Assembly: GCA_021822495.1 (NCBI GenBank)
Contig: JAKAQO010000007.1
Span: 46,777-110,776, forward strand
DNA: 64,000 nucleotides
Reading direction: 5' to 3'
DNA from: a bacterium
GTDB taxonomy: Bacteria > Elusimicrobiota > Elusimicrobia > UBA1565 > UBA9628
Each line of letters begins with the position of its first letter. Position 1 is the stretch's first letter. Below, in pieces: positions 34,283-43,896 of the stretch. The position numbers were made by a program, and so were the translations under genes. The notes beneath the pieces were generated by a model. It worked only from the letters and a program-made list of their open reading frames with translations, was not told the DNA's origin and made no database searches.

Positions 34283-36337
34283 ATGACCGAGCCTAAGCGA
34301 GGAAATGGTTGGCTCCAGAGTCCGTTTCAAAATGAAACCATGAGCAATGAAAAAGTGAAAAACCGCGAGGCTGGTATTGACGTTCTCCTCAAAGAAAAGA
34401 AAATTTACCCTCCCCCTCCTTCCTTTAGCCGTTTAGCGCGCGTGAAAAGTTTTGCCGAACTCCAGAGGTTAAGAAAAAAAGCCCTGGCTTCTCCTGAAAA
34501 ATTTTGGGACTCCGCGGCCCGGGAACTTTTTTGGCATAATTCCTGGGGAAAAACCCTGGCGTGGAAGCCGCCCTTTGCCCGGTGGTTTGTCGGCGGGAAA
34601 ATCAACGCTTCTTACAACGCTTTAGATCGCCATTTAAGCGGTTTTCGCCGGCACAAGGCCGCCTTAATTTGGGAAGGCGAAAATGGACAGACCCGCGTTT
34701 TAACTTATCTTGAGCTTCACCGCGAGGTTTGCCGCGCGGCCAATGCGCTGAAAAAGCTCGGCATTCGGAGCGGCGATCGCGTGGCGATTTATATGCCGAT
34801 GGTTCCGGAAGCGGTGATTGCGATGTTGGCCTGTTCTCGAATTGGCGCTCCCCATAACGTGGTTTTTGCCGGCTTTTCGGCTTCGGCGCTCTCTGAGCGC
34901 ATTCAGGACGCTCAGGCTAAACTGGTGATTACCGCCGATGGTTTTTTCCGGAAAGGGCTGATTGTCAAACCTAAGGACGTCGTTGACGAAGCCCTTAAAA
35001 GCGCGCCCAGCGTTCAAAAAGTTTTGGTTCTCAACCGCGGTATCGTGGAAAATTCTTCCTGGGTTGAAGGGCGGGATGTGGATTGGACGCAGGCTCTCTC
35101 TGAGGCCTCGGATAATTGTCCGGCTGAGAAACTTGACAGCGAACATCCACTCTTTATTCTTTACACTTCAGGTTCTACCGGAAAACCGAAAGGCATTTTA
35201 CATACGACCGGAGGATACCTGGTTCAGGCCGCGTGGACGACCAAATACGTTTTTGATCTTAGAGATGACGATTTGTTTTGGTGTACGGCCGATATCGGCT
35301 GGGTGACGGGACATTCCTATGTAGTTTACGGTCCTCTTTTAAATGGTGCGACGATTTTTATGTATGAGGGCGCTCCCATGCATCCCGCTCCTGATCGTTT
35401 TTGGGATATGATTGAGAGGCACAAAATATCCATCCTTTATACCGCGCCGACGGCCATTCGCGCTTTCATGCGCTTAGGAGAATCCTGGCCTCAAAAACAT
35501 GATTTGTCTTCCCTTCGGCTTTTAGGGAGCGTGGGAGAACCGATTAACCCGGAAGCCTGGCAGTGGTATCACAAAAATATCGGGCGGGGAAAATGTCCAA
35601 TTGTGGATACCTGGTGGCAGACGGAGACGGGTTCTATCATGATTTCTCCTCTTCCGGGCGCGACGAAGGCCAAGCCCGGTTCCGCCTCGTTGCCTCTTCC
35701 GGGAATTGACGCCGAGGTCATAGATCGCGGCGGCAATCCGGTTAAGCTTGGAACGGGCGGATACCTGGTCATCCGAAAGCCCTGGCCTGGGATGTTGCGG
35801 ACGATCTACGGAAATCCTGAGCGCTACAAAGAGCAATATTTCAGCCAGGTTCATGCCTCGGGGAAGAAAAATATTCCTTATTATTTCACCGGGGACGGCG
35901 CGAGAAAAGACAAGGACGGATATTTTTGGATTTTGGGCCGCATTGACGACGTTTTGAACGTTTCCGGTCACCGGCTTTCGACGATGGAAATTGAATCGGC
36001 TTTGGTTTCTCATCCGGCGGTCGCGGAAGCGGCGGTGGTAGGGCGTCCGGATGATTTGACGGGGCAGGCGGTGAGCGCTTTTGTCACCCTTAAAGACGGT
36101 CAAAGCCCAAACGAAGCCTTAAAGCGCGAAATTTCCAATTATGTCGGAGAAGCGATTAGCCCGATCGCCAAACCCGCCGATATCCGCTTTACTCCGCTTC
36201 TTCCCAAAACTCGTTCTGGCAAAATCATGCGAAGACTTCTTCGCGAAATCGCTTCTGGTGGCGCGGTCAAAGGCGATATCACGACTCTTGAGGACTTAGG
36301 CGCTCTTGAAAAGCTCCAGAGTCAAGAAGATGAGTGA
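34283..36337 (+). CDS. acs: Acetyl-CoA synthetase
   Basis: Acs activates acetate to acetyl-CoA via acetyl-AMP. The 684-residue protein has the ANL-superfamily motifs [29 protein letters not shown] (the tryptophan pair that restricts the pocket to acetate), [20 protein letters not shown], and [11 protein letters not shown], whose lysine is the catalytic and acetylation-controlled residue. A short extra N-terminus of about 20 residues precedes the family core; ATG 34340 is a second possible start. It converges with the phosphatase gene with a 3-nt gap. In this genome it may link acetate use with the acyl-CoA pathway at 57.5 kb. Confidence 0.95.
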   Translation: MTEPKRGNGWLQSPFQNETMSNEKVKNREAGIDVLLKEKKIYPPPPSFSRLARVKSFAELQRLRKKALASPEKFWDSAARELFWHNSWGKTLAWKPPFARWFVGGKINASYNALDRHLSGFRRHKAALIWEGENGQTRVLTYLELHREVCRAANALKKLGIRSGDRVAIYMPMVPEAVIAMLACSRIGAPHNVVFAGFSASALSERIQDAQAKLVITADGFFRKGLIVKPKDVVDEALKSAPSVQKVLVLNRGIVENSSWVEGRDVDWTQALSEASDNCPAEKLDSEHPLFILYTSGSTGKPKGILHTTGGYLVQAAWTTKYVFDLRDDDLFWCTADIGWVTGHSYVVYGPLLNGATIFMYEGAPMHPAPDRFWDMIERHKISILYTAPTAIRAFMRLGESWPQKHDLSSLRLLGSVGEPINPEAWQWYHKNIGRGKCPIVDTWWQTETGSIMISPLPGATKAKPGSASLPLPGIDAEVIDRGGNPVKLGTGGYLVIRKPWPGMLRTIYGNPERYKEQYFSQVHASGKKNIPYYFTGDGARKDKDGYFWILGRIDDVLNVSGHRLSTMEIESALVSHPAVAEAAVVGRPDDLTGQAVSAFVTLKDGQSPNEALKREISNYVGEAISPIAKPADIRFTPLLPKTRSGKIMRRLLREIASGGAVKGDITTLEDLGALEKLQSQEDE

Positions 36338-36340
36338 TTC

Positions 36341-36916
36341 TTAATTCGGCTCTTGGCACAGCCACGGGTTTTCGTCTAAATGGTAAACCCAGGAGCGGAT
36401 GTCTTTTTTTAGGAAGATAAAGACCGGGTGAAAATGATGTTGTTTGAGTTGGCTTTCTACTTCGCTCCACAATTCATCCGGATTGAAATCGCGGCCGCAG
36501 GCCTTCTCTCGGATTAAAAGCGCCGCCGCCAGCGCCCCCGTGCGATCGGAGCCCTTTTTGCAGTGAAAATAAACTCGGCGGCCTGCCGCGCGCTCAGAGA
36601 GCGTGAAAAAAAAGGCTTTTTTAAATATCTTCCAATTAAAAACCGCGTCTTCTCCTGGAAAAGATAATCGGATGGGAAAATTTTCGCAGTTCAGACTCCA
36701 GGCGCGGCAGGAGTCTTGATTGTCCGGCTTGAGCCTCAAGTCCACGATGTCATCTGCGCCGAGGTTCTCTTTAAGAAAGCGGTATTGATTATCTTTTGAG
36801 AGAGTCGCGCCTCTATATATCCCGGGTTCGACTTGTCCGAAGTTTGGAATGGGCGGCTGGACTATGGCGGCGGCGATAAAGCGCGAGAAGAAAAGGCCTA
36901 AACAAGAGAAAATCAT
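36341..36916 (-). CDS. Exported or anchored protein phosphatase (DSP/PTP type)
   Basis: The 191-residue protein has an N-terminal hydrophobic stretch (about 2-19) and the cysteine-phosphatase loop HCKKGSDRTG (HCx5R). The upstream general-acid region contains DDIVDLR. This is the pattern of bacterial dual-specificity and tyrosine phosphatases of the Siw14-like or PTP-like type. The hydrophobic N-terminus suggests it acts outside the cytoplasm, where inositol phosphates are also possible substrates. It starts 12 nt after the esterase gene. Confidence 0.8.
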   Translation of the reverse strand: MIFSCLGLFFSRFIAAAIVQPPIPNFGQVEPGIYRGATLSKDNQYRFLKENLGADDIVDLRLKPDNQDSCRAWSLNCENFPIRLSFPGEDAVFNWKIFKKAFFFTLSERAAGRRVYFHCKKGSDRTGALAAALLIREKACGRDFNPDELWSEVESQLKQHHFHPVFIFLKKDIRSWVYHLDENPWLCQEPN

Positions 36917-36928
36917 TGAATGCGTTTG

Positions 36929-37618
36929 TCAGCGAATCTTTTCAACCCACAAGCCAAAGGCTTCCAGGGTTTCGAGTGGAATGGCGTGCCCCCCTTCAAA
37001 TTTAAAAAACTCGCCCTTAAGACCCGCACCCTCCAGTAAATCAAATAATTTTCGCGCGCCGGAAAACCCCAAAATCGGATCGGCGATTCCGTGGCTTTGA
37101 AAAAAAGACAGGCCTTTTTTGAGCGGAGCTTTTTTCGCCAGCGATTTTTCATTGATCAGGTTTCCCGAGAAAATAGCGAGGCCCTTGAAGTTTTCTTCTT
37201 GAGAGAGAAAAATTTCGGTCGCCAACATGGAGCCTTGGCTGAACCCGCCGATAATCATATTCTCAAAAGGGATGTCGAGGGCTTTTAAAAATTCGACCGC
37301 CGTCTTTTTGGCTTCTTCAAATTCTGGAGGTTCAGCGTCTGAGAAATCGGCGGCAACTCCGGTTTGTTGCGCTTTTTCAATGGCCTTTTCATCAATCTGA
37401 AACCAGGCCAGTCCCCCAAAACTGGTTCGATGGGGCGCATCGGGAAAAATCCAGTGGGCTGGAAAGTCTAACGGGGTTTCAGCTGAAACAGGAGCGAGAT
37501 CGGAGCCCGAGGCCCCATAGCCGTGAAATAAAACGATGGTCGGGCTTTTTTTAGCTTCGCCGACCTCGATGGCCTTCAGCGGGCCGATTCGGCGATTAAG
37601 AATTGAGGTAAGAGACAT
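36929..37618 (-). CDS. Phospholipase/carboxylesterase family alpha/beta hydrolase
   Basis: The 229-residue protein has LFHGYGASGSDLAP (oxyanion region), the nucleophile elbow GGFSQGSM with its catalytic serine, and the late SHGIADPILG (aspartate) and EGGHAIP (histidine). This order is that of the cytosolic carboxylesterase/phospholipase family (Abhydrolase_2, YpfH-like). ATG 37618 is preferred; a GTG at 37630 would overlap the M13 peptidase stop. Confidence 0.87.
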   Translation of the reverse strand: MSLTSILNRRIGPLKAIEVGEAKKSPTIVLFHGYGASGSDLAPVSAETPLDFPAHWIFPDAPHRTSFGGLAWFQIDEKAIEKAQQTGVAADFSDAEPPEFEEAKKTAVEFLKALDIPFENMIIGGFSQGSMLATEIFLSQEENFKGLAIFSGNLINEKSLAKKAPLKKGLSFFQSHGIADPILGFSGARKLFDLLEGAGLKGEFFKFEGGHAIPLETLEAFGLWVEKIR

Positions 37619-37623
37619 AAAAC

Positions 37624-39693
37624 TTACCACACCCGGCAGGCGTTTTGCCTAACCATCGGAGATTTGGCCGGACAGGAGAAGGCTTGCCCAAATTCCGGCA
37701 TATTAGACACCGCGCCGTTGGCTCGGTATTTGGGATCCGAATGCGGGTCGGTCAGGGCTTGGAGGCGTTTGGATTTATCCGTTTGATTTGTGCACCAGGT
37801 TTGGGCCCAGGCGATGAAAAATCTTTGTTCCGGAGTAAAGCCGCCGATTTGAGAAGGTTGGGAGATGAGATTTCTTTCTAAAGCCGCGTAGGCCAGATGA
37901 ATGCCGCCGTTGTCAGCGGTGTTTTCTCCCAGGGTCAGCTTGCCGTTGATTTTGACATTTTTTTTCGGATCCTTGGGGTCTTTCGAAACCACGTATTGCG
38001 AATATTGATGGACCAGGCATTGCGCGCGGCTCTTGAACGCGGAAGCGTCCTGAGGCGTCCACCAATTGTGGAGATTTCCCTTGGCGTCATACATTCGTCC
38101 TTGATCGTCAAAACCGTGCGTGAGCTCATGGCCCTCGACCGCGCCAATCGCGCCAAGGTTAGACGCCAAATCCGCCTTGGAATTATAAAAGGGCGGCTGC
38201 AAAATTCCGGCTGGAAAATTCATGTCGTTTTCCGCCGGATCATAATAAGCGTTGACGGTAGGCGGCGTCATTTGCCATTCGCTTCGGTCGGTCTTTTTTC
38301 CAATCTTTGAAATTTCCCGCTTAAACTCAAATCCCGAGGCGCGCTCGAAATTCCCGATGTTGTCGCCTTGTTTAATCGTGAGCTTCGAATAATCGCGCCA
38401 ATGTTTTGGATACCCCACCTTGTTTTTCATCGCCTTAAGTTTCTTCAAGGCCTGTTCCTTGGTTTTGATGTCCATCCAGGAAATGGAATGAATGTCTTTG
38501 TTCATGGAGTCTTCGATTTGGGCCAGGAGTTTACGGGCGTCTTTTTTAGCCGAAGGCGGAAAGTTCTTGTTGACATAAATTTTTCCAAGGGCTTCGCCCA
38601 TTCCGTTATTGGCGAAATTAACGCAGCGCTCCCATCTTGGCATGAGCTTTTTGCTTCCGCGAAGCCTTTTCCCGAAGAAAGAGAAGTCTTCGTTGACGAA
38701 AGCGGAGGACAAGGCCGAAGCTTCGGCGTGAACGAGTTGCCATTTAAGATAAGCTTTCCAGTTCGCAAGCCGGGTTTGCGCAATCACCTTTCCCAGATTT
38801 TTGAGGAAGTCGTAATCATCGGCATTGAGAACCTTAAACTTTGGCGTTCCCACGGCTTTAAAATAGGCTTGCCAATTAAAGTCGGGAGAGATTTTTTCGA
38901 GTTCCGAAACGCTAATTTTATGATTGACCTTGAGCGGGTCTCGGCGGGAGACGCGGTCCATGGAAATTTGAGCTAAAGCGGTTTCTACCGCCAAAGCGCG
39001 TCCGGCGTCTTCCTGGGCCTGAGAGGAAGACTCTCCCGCAAGTTCCAGCATTTTCTGGACGTGTTTAAGATAAGCCACGCGGTCTTTAGTAAAATCTTTT
39101 TTAAGGTAATAATCGCGATCAGGCAAGGCAAAGCCGCCTTGATCGAGAGAGGCGATCATTTTGTCCGCGTTTTGATAGTCCTGTTCGGAGCCAAAATTAA
39201 AAAGCGCGTCCACTCCAATCAGCTGAAGATGGGCGATTTCTTGGGCCAATTGGCTTTTAGAACTCAAGGCGTCAATTTTTTTTATTTCGGGAAGAAGCGG
39301 CTTTGCGCCTTCTTGATTGACGGCTTTCTCATCCATGCAGGAATTATAAAGGCTTGAAAGCTTGGCCTGCTCTTGAGTGAGAGCGGTTTTTTGCGAGCGC
39401 AACTCATCTAAAAGTTTTCTGAGTAAGACCTTGTTTTTGCGGGCCAAGGCGTCAAAGGTCCCCCATCTCGGATATTCAGCGGGAATGGGATTTTTCTTAA
39501 TCCAGGTTCCGCAGGCAAAATGATAAAAATCCTGACAGGGACTCACGGAGCGGTCGAGGTAGCTGAGCTGAATTCCCGGGCCCTGTTCGTTTTTAGATAA
39601 TATTTCTTTTCCGCTTTTGGCGCGAGAAAACGGTGGGAAAAAGATATTTCCGGCGCAAAAAAGGCAAAAGAAGAATATGCGGTTAGTTCTCAT
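37624..39693 (-). CDS. M13-family zinc metallopeptidase (PepO/neprilysin type)
   Basis: From ATG 39693 the protein has 689 residues with an N-terminal signal peptide (MRTNRIFFFCLFCAG). The M13 signatures are present: PCQDFYHFACGTW near the start, NAYYDPAENDMNFPAGILQPPF, the zinc site VEGHELTHGFDDQG (HExxH), GENTADNGGIHLAY with the third ligand, and the C-terminal FFIAWAQTWC plus CRVW ending. It probably cleaves peptides in the periplasm. It overlaps the thioredoxin-like gene by 11 nt. Confidence 0.94.
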   Translation of the reverse strand: MRTNRIFFFCLFCAGNIFFPPFSRAKSGKEILSKNEQGPGIQLSYLDRSVSPCQDFYHFACGTWIKKNPIPAEYPRWGTFDALARKNKVLLRKLLDELRSQKTALTQEQAKLSSLYNSCMDEKAVNQEGAKPLLPEIKKIDALSSKSQLAQEIAHLQLIGVDALFNFGSEQDYQNADKMIASLDQGGFALPDRDYYLKKDFTKDRVAYLKHVQKMLELAGESSSQAQEDAGRALAVETALAQISMDRVSRRDPLKVNHKISVSELEKISPDFNWQAYFKAVGTPKFKVLNADDYDFLKNLGKVIAQTRLANWKAYLKWQLVHAEASALSSAFVNEDFSFFGKRLRGSKKLMPRWERCVNFANNGMGEALGKIYVNKNFPPSAKKDARKLLAQIEDSMNKDIHSISWMDIKTKEQALKKLKAMKNKVGYPKHWRDYSKLTIKQGDNIGNFERASGFEFKREISKIGKKTDRSEWQMTPPTVNAYYDPAENDMNFPAGILQPPFYNSKADLASNLGAIGAVEGHELTHGFDDQGRMYDAKGNLHNWWTPQDASAFKSRAQCLVHQYSQYVVSKDPKDPKKNVKINGKLTLGENTADNGGIHLAYAALERNLISQPSQIGGFTPEQRFFIAWAQTWCTNQTDKSKRLQALTDPHSDPKYRANGAVSNMPEFGQAFSCPAKSPMVRQNACRVW

Positions 39694-41398
39694 GTCGGTC
39701 GGTTGAATCCCGTATGGAATCAATCTTTCCTTGCATTTCTCTCAGAAAAGCGACGAAGCGATGCATCGCGGAGGGTTGTCGGCGTGGCAAATGAATTTGC
39801 GCCAAAAGCGAGGATATTTCTCTTTGAGCTTCTGATTTTCGTCCGGCATCGACTAAAATTTGGATTCTGCGGCGCTGGACCTGGAGCCATTCATTCCCTT
39901 TCGCTTTTTTTGCGGCTAAAGTTAAGACCTTGAGAGCCGCGTCATAATCTTTCCGATCTGATAACCCTCCCGCTTTAAGATAATCGAAAGAATAATTTTT
40001 TGGATCAGCGGCATTGAGTTCATCATAAATATGTTCTGACTTTTCTGGCGCGTGAGCGTCATCCCACATTGTCGCTTGCAACATTTTTGGGGCCATTCCC
40101 TTTCCATTCTGCGTCAGGGCTTCGAATTTCCCGTAAAGATCGGATGCCTGTTGGAAAGCCTTGTCTGCCTTCGACGGGTTGGGGCCGCGGTAGACCATTG
40201 CCTTGATGTAAAAAAGATTTGCTCTCGTGAGATCGCAATCCCAGCGGAGATATGGGTTGATGCGCTCTTGGGAGCGCGCGCGAGCGATAGCCCTATTAAT
40301 GATGCGCGCTTCCTTGCGCGCCGTTTTGAGGGATATCTTTTTATCATTGGCTGGAATCATGCCCCAAAGGGACTCCGTTTCGCGGCAATCCGGGGCTTCC
40401 GATGAGGCCTTGCGGGCCAACTGAAGATAATCGTCGCCTTTGGCTAATCCGGTGGCGGCGAGATCGGTTAAATATTCGATCCGGGCATCTTTTTTATTGA
40501 TATAAGAAAGCGTTTTTTTCGCGTCTCGATAATCTTCTTGCGCCAGATACCAGCTCCCGATCCGCTGTAGATCTTGCGTGGACATCTTCGACGGGTCTGC
40601 GGCAAAACGCCTTTTTAGTCCGGAAATCGGCGCGTTGACAAAGCGCAACTCGCGCTTAATCCAACGGCTTAGGAAATACGGAGATCCGTAGAGGATTGTT
40701 CGCGCGATTTCACGAAAATTATCATTAAAAAGAACGAATGTCGGCGTTCCAAGCATATCCAGCTTTTCGATCTCTGGGGGCCAATTGTCGATGTCGGCAT
40801 CAATTTGAAGTCGGATTAAGCCTGAAGTGAGTTTCCGGAAATCCGGCGTGTTTAGGGAAGTTTCCTCAAGTAGATTGCAGGGCGGACAATAAAGTTGCGT
40901 AAAGAAAAGGAGTATGGGTTTCTTCTCTTTTTTGGCGAGCGCGCGCGCTTTTGGAATATCGTCTTGGATAAAACCCGGGAGGCGCGGATTGGGAGAAACG
41001 GCGGTTCCCTGGGGATGATACGTGCTGTTGGCGGTCTTATATCCGGTCTTTACCTTTATTTTTGCTTTCTCTATGACGCAAAGCGTGTTCGCGTCATTGC
41101 AGACGTATATCCTGGGGGAGAATCTCCCGGCGGATGTAAACTGGCATTGGAATTGCTTGCTCGAGATTTTTATCGTTGTTCCCCCGCCGCAACTATTTGG
41201 CGCTTTGGCGTTGATGTGGTATTCATGAACGGGCTGAAATGCCACAACTTCGTTAAGAAGAGCTTGCGGCGGATAATAGCGCAGGAGAGTTTTCTTTTCG
41301 TGGCTTTGATTAGTCAATGCAAAAAGATTCGCGCTAAGCGCAATCGTAAAAAAAACGGCGGCGATGGGCGCGTTAATTCGCCGCTTTGTTGCCATCAT
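39683..41398 (-). CDS. Exported thioredoxin-like protein with helical repeats
   Basis: The 571-residue protein (ATG 41398, or 41395) has a signal peptide (RRINAPIAAVFFTIALSANLFA). A domain of about 100 residues follows, then a thioredoxin-like domain with the redox motif CPPC in FFTQLYCPPCNLLEE and the cis-proline LGTPTFVLF. A long helical C-terminal half reads as degenerate TPR-like pairs. It may reduce or isomerise periplasmic disulfides, or act as a scaffold. A longer frame to 41536 would cover the upstream gene and is rejected. It overlaps the upstream small exported protein gene by 26 nt. Confidence 0.75.
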   Translation of the reverse strand: MMATKRRINAPIAAVFFTIALSANLFALTNQSHEKKTLLRYYPPQALLNEVVAFQPVHEYHINAKAPNSCGGGTTIKISSKQFQCQFTSAGRFSPRIYVCNDANTLCVIEKAKIKVKTGYKTANSTYHPQGTAVSPNPRLPGFIQDDIPKARALAKKEKKPILLFFTQLYCPPCNLLEETSLNTPDFRKLTSGLIRLQIDADIDNWPPEIEKLDMLGTPTFVLFNDNFREIARTILYGSPYFLSRWIKRELRFVNAPISGLKRRFAADPSKMSTQDLQRIGSWYLAQEDYRDAKKTLSYINKKDARIEYLTDLAATGLAKGDDYLQLARKASSEAPDCRETESLWGMIPANDKKISLKTARKEARIINRAIARARSQERINPYLRWDCDLTRANLFYIKAMVYRGPNPSKADKAFQQASDLYGKFEALTQNGKGMAPKMLQATMWDDAHAPEKSEHIYDELNAADPKNYSFDYLKAGGLSDRKDYDAALKVLTLAAKKAKGNEWLQVQRRRIQILVDAGRKSEAQREISSLLAQIHLPRRQPSAMHRFVAFLREMQGKIDSIRDSTDRHEN

Positions 41399-41879
41399 AT
41401 ACTCTGTTGTAGTTGCCTTTAATAAGAGGAGCAAGCTCTTCTTCCTCTTTCTGGGCTTTCGCGAAATCTTTCTTGGGAATACGCCGCAAATGACCTTTTT
41501 TAAGGGCCCAAACTCTGTTTCTATAAATGATTTCAATTTGAGAACCCCATTGAGCCAACAGTTTTTTTATGATTTCTTTGCGCGCTTTCTGTGAGAGCTT
41601 TTGGGACCAGCGAGCGGCGGAGAAACTGATTGTTTTATTGGTAGTTCCATTCTTTGATTTCTTTTCACGCACGTGTTTTTGATAAGCATTTAAAAGTTCG
41701 CGGATTAAATGTTCCGCTTTTTCAATTTGTTCGGTCATTTCTTGATCCATTTCCGAGGGCAGAAAGAAGCGAACGGTAATCGAATGATCGGCGGGAGGAG
41801 TCTGGGCCTGGGCTGGCAGGACGATGGCGCCTAGAACCGTGACCATAGAAGCTAATAGGGACAAGAATTTGCCTTTCAT
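41373..41879 (-). CDS. Exported protein of unknown function
   Basis: The 168-residue protein has a clear signal peptide (MKGKFLSLLASMVTVLG ... PAQA/Q cleavage). A lysine-rich, helical mature part contains EQIEKAEHLIRELL. No family is recognised. It is the first gene of a unit with the thioredoxin-like protein and the M13 peptidase. A TAGAAT lies 6 nt before its ATG. Confidence 0.65.
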   Translation of the reverse strand: MKGKFLSLLASMVTVLGAIVLPAQAQTPPADHSITVRFFLPSEMDQEMTEQIEKAEHLIRELLNAYQKHVREKKSKNGTTNKTISFSAARWSQKLSQKARKEIIKKLLAQWGSQIEIIYRNRVWALKKGHLRRIPKKDFAKAQKEEEELAPLIKGNYNRVYDGNKAAN

Positions 41880-41885
41880 GGGTCC

Positions 41886-41891
41886 ATTCTA
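41886..41891 (-). promoter_or_regulatory. -10 element with leaderless spacing, exported-protein operon
   Basis: TTGTAGAATGGACCCATG on the minus strand: TAGAAT, 6 nt, ATG 41879. Confidence 0.45.
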
Positions 41892-42022
41892 CAAAATCTG
41901 AAACTCCAATAAACGGTAATTGGTCCAATGATTTCTTAATTCCGAGGGTGGTTGCGAAGCCAGTCCAGACGCGCAATACCGCTGATAAAATCAAAGCGAC
42001 GAAAACTTCCACTCCGAGCGGA

Positions 42023-42643
42023 TTAAAGGGTAGTAGGAGCGGTTGGCCTTGCGATTTTCCCCGTTTTAGCCGCGTTTGTATCCAACCAGAAATGAAGTTC
42101 TTTCCGAATGACTCGTTGAATTGCCGGACGAGAAATGTCCAGGCTTTCATGCTCAAGCCCACCCATGGAGAGCGTTGTGCGAAATGCCGTGATGCCGCCA
42201 TGAGGATCAATTTCTACTGTAGGAGCATCTTCGTTGTCAGTACCCAAAAATATGCGTCCTTCCGTAAAAGAGCCTTGCTTCCCTAGTGTGCCGGAGAAAG
42301 AAATCTCGTGATGTCCATTCTTCATCACGCCTTGAGCACCTTCTTTTTTGTAGATGCGAGTTACCAAATCTATTAACTTTTTCATCTGGTTTGCGGGCAG
42401 TTGTTTTAGCGTATGACGTGGGTTTTGGTCAGTAATTCCTAATTGAGCGGCGCGCGCGGAAGGTTTCATGTGTCTTGCGGTTGTATGCGCGATAGCGCTT
42501 GCGCTTTGGTAGCCTTGATTTAATACATCGCTTTGCGTCTCTTGAGCCGCGATCGATATCGGAAATACTATCCCCGCCATTGCGGCAATGAGCTCCATAA
42601 AAAAAGCCGCGCTTGTTGACGCTTCTTTCCGTTTTTGTTTCAT
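42023..42643 (-). CDS. Exported protein of unknown function
   Basis: The 206-residue protein begins MKQKRKEASTSAAFFMELIA, a possible signal sequence that is long and not very hydrophobic (cleavage after ISIAA). The mature part has GHHEISFSGTLGKQGSFTEG and GGITAFRTTLSMGG but no known domain. The start ATG 42643 has GGAGG 5 nt upstream, one of the few clear Shine-Dalgarno sites here. A 143-nt gap to 41879 holds nothing I can identify. Confidence 0.6.
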   Translation of the reverse strand: MKQKRKEASTSAAFFMELIAAMAGIVFPISIAAQETQSDVLNQGYQSASAIAHTTARHMKPSARAAQLGITDQNPRHTLKQLPANQMKKLIDLVTRIYKKEGAQGVMKNGHHEISFSGTLGKQGSFTEGRIFLGTDNEDAPTVEIDPHGGITAFRTTLSMGGLEHESLDISRPAIQRVIRKELHFWLDTNAAKTGKIARPTAPTTL

Positions 42644-42715
42644 AAAAACCTCCATGGAACGATTTCCCTAATAGGATTACACCCCCCTCTTGATTTGTCA
42701 AGGGCCTCTGAATTT

Positions 42716-42857
42716 AGTTCCGTTCCTTAGTAATTTAAAAGTCAGGACAACACCTGCGGCAAGAGGAAGCGTCAGCTGATACAACCTTTCCGCAGGCACT
42801 CGGCGCATTATATTGCGCCGGGTGCCGTTCCCAAGGCTCATGAAGGAACGGCATAGT
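42716..42857 (+). repeat. Variant palindromic repeat copy R4 with a strong hairpin
   Basis: The outer arms GTTCCGTTCCTTAG and GAAGGAACGGCA are complementary in part and resemble the arms of R1 and R3. The centre differs from the other copies and carries a 32-bp hairpin (42795-42826). The element ends directly at the -10 of the next gene. Confidence 0.6.
42795..42826. other. Perfect RNA hairpin inside R4
   Basis: Arms GGCACTCGGCGCA and TGCGCCGGGTGCC pair over 13 bp with one G-U pair, around a TTATAT loop. No T-run follows, so it is not an intrinsic terminator. It may be a transposase-recognition foldback. Confidence 0.7.
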
Positions 42858-42860
42858 TTG

Positions 42861-42866
42861 TATAAT
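42861..42866 (+). promoter_or_regulatory. Extended -10 of the recO operon, near-leaderless
   Basis: TTTGTATAAT with TG at the extended position, 8 nt before GTG 42875. Confidence 0.5.
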
Positions 42867-42874
42867 GGGCCTCT

Positions 42875-43216
42875 GTGGGAAAACTCGCTTCTTTGATCGA
42901 CCAAGGCCGTTATGCGGATTTAAAACGCCTCTTGGAACAAGAGCCTATTTCTTCTATTTTGAGCGAATGGAAAAACCTAAAGCCCTTGGAACGCCTCGTC
43001 GTTTTTAAGCTTTTGTCCGTTGATAAAGCCCTTGAACTTTACCGGAAAGCGGATGAAGCGGAGCAATATTTTCTTTTCTGCGGCCTGGGCTCTCAAACCA
43101 TCGCTCCGATTCTTGAAAATTTATCCGATCGGGAGCGCTCTCTTTTTATTGAAATTCCCAAAAACTTTGCCGAGGATATGATGGCGGAACTCTTAAATTC
43201 GCAAGGAAAAGCCTGA
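42875..43216 (+). CDS. MgtE N-domain-like protein
   Basis: A 113-residue helical protein starting with GTG. The sequence (LIDQGRYADLKRLLEQ, LPPxDxA-like LKPLERLVVFKLL, LENLSDRERSLFIE) matches the superhelical intracellular N domain of MgtE magnesium channels and the related flagellar-type domain, but no CBS or membrane domain follows. It shares one base with recO (TGATG), so the two are coupled. A stand-alone MgtE-N protein next to recO is unexplained. Confidence 0.65.
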   Translation: MGKLASLIDQGRYADLKRLLEQEPISSILSEWKNLKPLERLVVFKLLSVDKALELYRKADEAEQYFLFCGLGSQTIAPILENLSDRERSLFIEIPKNFAEDMMAELLNSQGKA

Positions 43217-43896
43217 TGCCTTTCGTTTTAACCTCGGGAGTTGTCTTGTCGCGACGGGACTTTGGAGAGTCGGGAAGGCTGTCTATTATTTATACAAAAG
43301 ATTTGGGAAAAACCTGGGTTAAGTTTGCCGGGGTCAATGGGGCCGGCCGAAAGATGAAGGCTTTTTCGGAACCCTTCGCTCATTGCGAGTATCGCTTTCA
43401 CTCAACCCCCGGAGCGGGATACGTTAAAGCCACTGGGGGAAGCTTGTTTTCAAGTTTCCCAAATATGCGAAAAAGCCTGCGCTCTCTTTCCGAGGCTTTT
43501 CTTTGTTCAGAGATGGTCAGCGCCTTGACGGTTTTCGGCCTCCCAAGCCCAGAGAAATACGAGCTTTTAAAAGACGCGCTTTGTTTTCTGGACTCCGGAG
43601 AATTTTCGTCCTGGATGATGCCTGCCTTCGGGCTTCGCCTTTTGGAATTGGCGGGCCTGGGGATGAGCGAAAAATTTCCGTTTAGAGGCGAGATTTCTTT
43701 TTCGGTTTGGGAAGCCCTTCATCAAGACTTTTTCGCAGACCTCGTCCATTTGCCTTCCGATGATGAATTAACCTCCAAAATTCGGCGTTTTGTCGAGGAA
43801 AAAATCGAACAGGAAACCCATCGGGTTTTAAAAACTCCAATATTTATAGAATCTATGCGAGGCATGAAAACGCGACAGGAGTGCGCTTCTTTATGA
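43216..43896 (+). CDS. recO: DNA repair protein RecO
   Basis: RecO loads RecA onto SSB-coated DNA with RecR and anneals strands. The 226-residue protein has the N-terminal OB-fold region ([36 protein letters not shown]) and the helical C-terminal part with [13 protein letters not shown]. The zinc cysteines found in many RecO proteins are not present. It is followed by glyQ with overlap, an arrangement seen in several phyla. Confidence 0.88.
   Translation: MPFVLTSGVVLSRRDFGESGRLSIIYTKDLGKTWVKFAGVNGAGRKMKAFSEPFAHCEYRFHSTPGAGYVKATGGSLFSSFPNMRKSLRSLSEAFLCSEMVSALTVFGLPSPEKYELLKDALCFLDSGEFSSWMMPAFGLRLLELAGLGMSEKFPFRGEISFSVWEALHQDFFADLVHLPSDDELTSKIRRFVEEKIEQETHRVLKTPIFIESMRGMKTRQECASL

Noticed and set aside
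41722..42210. 162-codon minus-strand frame bridging two exported-protein genes
   Set aside because: It overlaps both genes in another frame; both flanking genes have signal peptides and better starts, and this product has no recognisable feature.
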